This document shows, piece by piece, positions 63,221 to 64,000 of a stretch of 64,000 bases of DNA. Position 1 is the first letter of the stretch. Each line of letters opens with the position of its first letter. The notes under the pieces were generated by a model. That model saw only the letters and a program-made list of their open reading frames with translations. It was not told the origin of the DNA and ran no database searches. The translations under genes and the position numbers were made by a program. Location: NCBI GenBank assembly GCA_016748015.1, contig JAAOMT010000226.1, positions 974,604 to 1,038,603 on the forward strand, written 5' to 3'. Origin of the DNA: Geosiphon pyriformis (taxonomy: Eukaryota; Glomeromycota; Glomeromycetes; Archaeosporales; Geosiphonaceae).

Positions 63221-63760
63221 ACTGTGTTTCCTTCTTCTTGCAGTGTATATATTTGGAAACGTCTTTCTTTTTAAAAATGTTGCATGAGATCTTTTCATTT
63301 CCTAACTGATCCAATCATAATTAACTGAATTTTAAATTTTTTTTATTTAAACAATAGAGAAAGATAAAAATTCCATCAAATAATATTACTCTTGACCGCG
63401 TACAATTCTTCAATAACGAGATATTCGAATTTCGCCATTTTTTTTGTGTGTTCAGTTTCTTCTGTGAGTAACTGTATGTGCTACTGTTTCAATCTAACTT
63501 TTTAAAGATTAAATTTATATTTTTACTTGTTTGATGCGATTCAATGTAAATTCTAAATGTTATTTATTTCTGTAAACAACATGGTTTTATAATATTAGCA
63601 GATATGACTTAAATATTAGGCATTTGATACAATTTATCCTATTTTTATTAGAATAATCCAAAATATATTGTAAAAATTACAAAAGCGTGATATTCATTTA
63701 AAAAAATAATATTTTCCAGGAAATAATGATACTGAGTATCAACAACAACTCGAACATTGT
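63221..63760. other. Intergenic
   Basis: AT-rich, no gene seen. Confidence 0.45.
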
Positions 63761-64000
63761 TTAATTCATGAATTTTGCGTTTATGAAAAGATAAGCACTA
63801 ATTGCAACAATCGTAATTAGAAAACCCGTCTTCGATTTATTTCCGAAATGAATGTTCCCTCCACTTTTCTTTACAAAAGAAGGTGTAGACACGAGAAGCC
63901 AGCCCAGAACTTTCATTTTTTTTTGGGTGTACGGTGGATACCGTGCCTTTAGTAATCTTTCAGCATAGAATGGTGTTTCAAGTGTACTACGTTCGTGTGA
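63761..64000 (-). CDS. 3' end of a membrane-protein gene, cut by the window edge
   Basis: From the right edge the minus strand is open for 79 codons to a TAA at 63763-63761, without a stop. It reads TPFYAERLLKARYPPYTQKK, then KVLGWLLVSTPSFVKKSGGN, then GFLITIVAISAYLFINAKFM just before the end. One clear TM segment near the C-terminus and possibly a second weaker one at KVLGWLLVST. Composition is protein-like (Arg, Pro, Tyr, Glu). An alternative is that only the part after the internal Met is translated. Family not recognised. Confidence 0.5.
   Translation of the reverse strand, partial: SHERSTLETPFYAERLLKARYPPYTQKKMKVLGWLLVSTPSFVKKSGGNIHFGNKSKTGFLITIVAISAYLFINAKFMN

Noticed and set aside
62997-63274. 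Plus-strand frames rich in Trp and Arg
   Set aside because: They lie opposite the decayed Tc1-like sequence and have no motif of their own.

Overview
The window looks like nuclear DNA of an arbuscular mycorrhizal fungus (Glomeromycotina, most like Rhizophagus). The sequence is very AT-rich with long A/T runs and simple repeats. Genes carry short GTAAG...TTTAG introns. The protein families present (tyrosine-kinase-like Ser/Thr kinases with a Cys-rich head, BTB-BACK-TLDc proteins, DUF7025-type AAA+ ATPases, two-TM coiled-coil membrane proteins, Tc1/mariner elements and non-LTR elements with an RNase H domain) are expanded in that group. The organism call is inference from family content. Exon models were assembled by eye from splice signals and reading frame.

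Layout. 0-16 kb: a tail-anchored protein with a duplicated exon (625-1833, +); a small secreted-peptide gene with an in-frame TAA (2325-2801, -); a kinase gene with a TGA in its glycine loop (4619-6477, -); a two-TM coiled-coil protein (8142-9170, +); a secreted reeler-domain protein (11644-12593, +); a class 3 lipase-like protein whose nucleophile Ser is Gly (14107-15720, +). 16-31 kb: mostly decayed material, namely Tc1-like relics, one intact 134-aa orphan gene (21063-21467, -), a wrecked BTB-BACK-TLDc gene (23481-25075, -) and a wrecked AAA+ gene (27770-30038, -). 33-37 kb: an intact alpha/beta hydrolase (-) and an intact glycine-rich RRM protein (-).

38-51 kb: an extremely AT-rich, CpG-poor island of at least five retroelement fragments in both orientations (two LINE ORF1 relics, one LTR-type Gag relic, two LINE ORF2 3' portions). 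It is bracketed by two direct copies of a ~2.3-2.5 kb segment carrying the glycine-rich RRM gene; the right copy is frameshifted. 53-64 kb: a secreted Kre9/KNH-like plus double hevein-domain protein (55602-56571, +); an intact Alr4036-type pyridoxamine-phosphate-oxidase-like protein (57489-58532, -); a doubtful small broken gene; a kinase pseudogene lacking its catalytic core (60727-61143, +); two more Tc1-like relics; and the 3' end of a membrane-protein gene running off the right edge.

There is no operon-like organisation. The main theme is contrast between intact single genes for secreted, wall-related or household functions and heavily damaged members of amplified families, with a hypermutated retroelement graveyard between duplicated RNA-binding genes. 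No CRISPR array, rRNA or convincing tRNA was seen.
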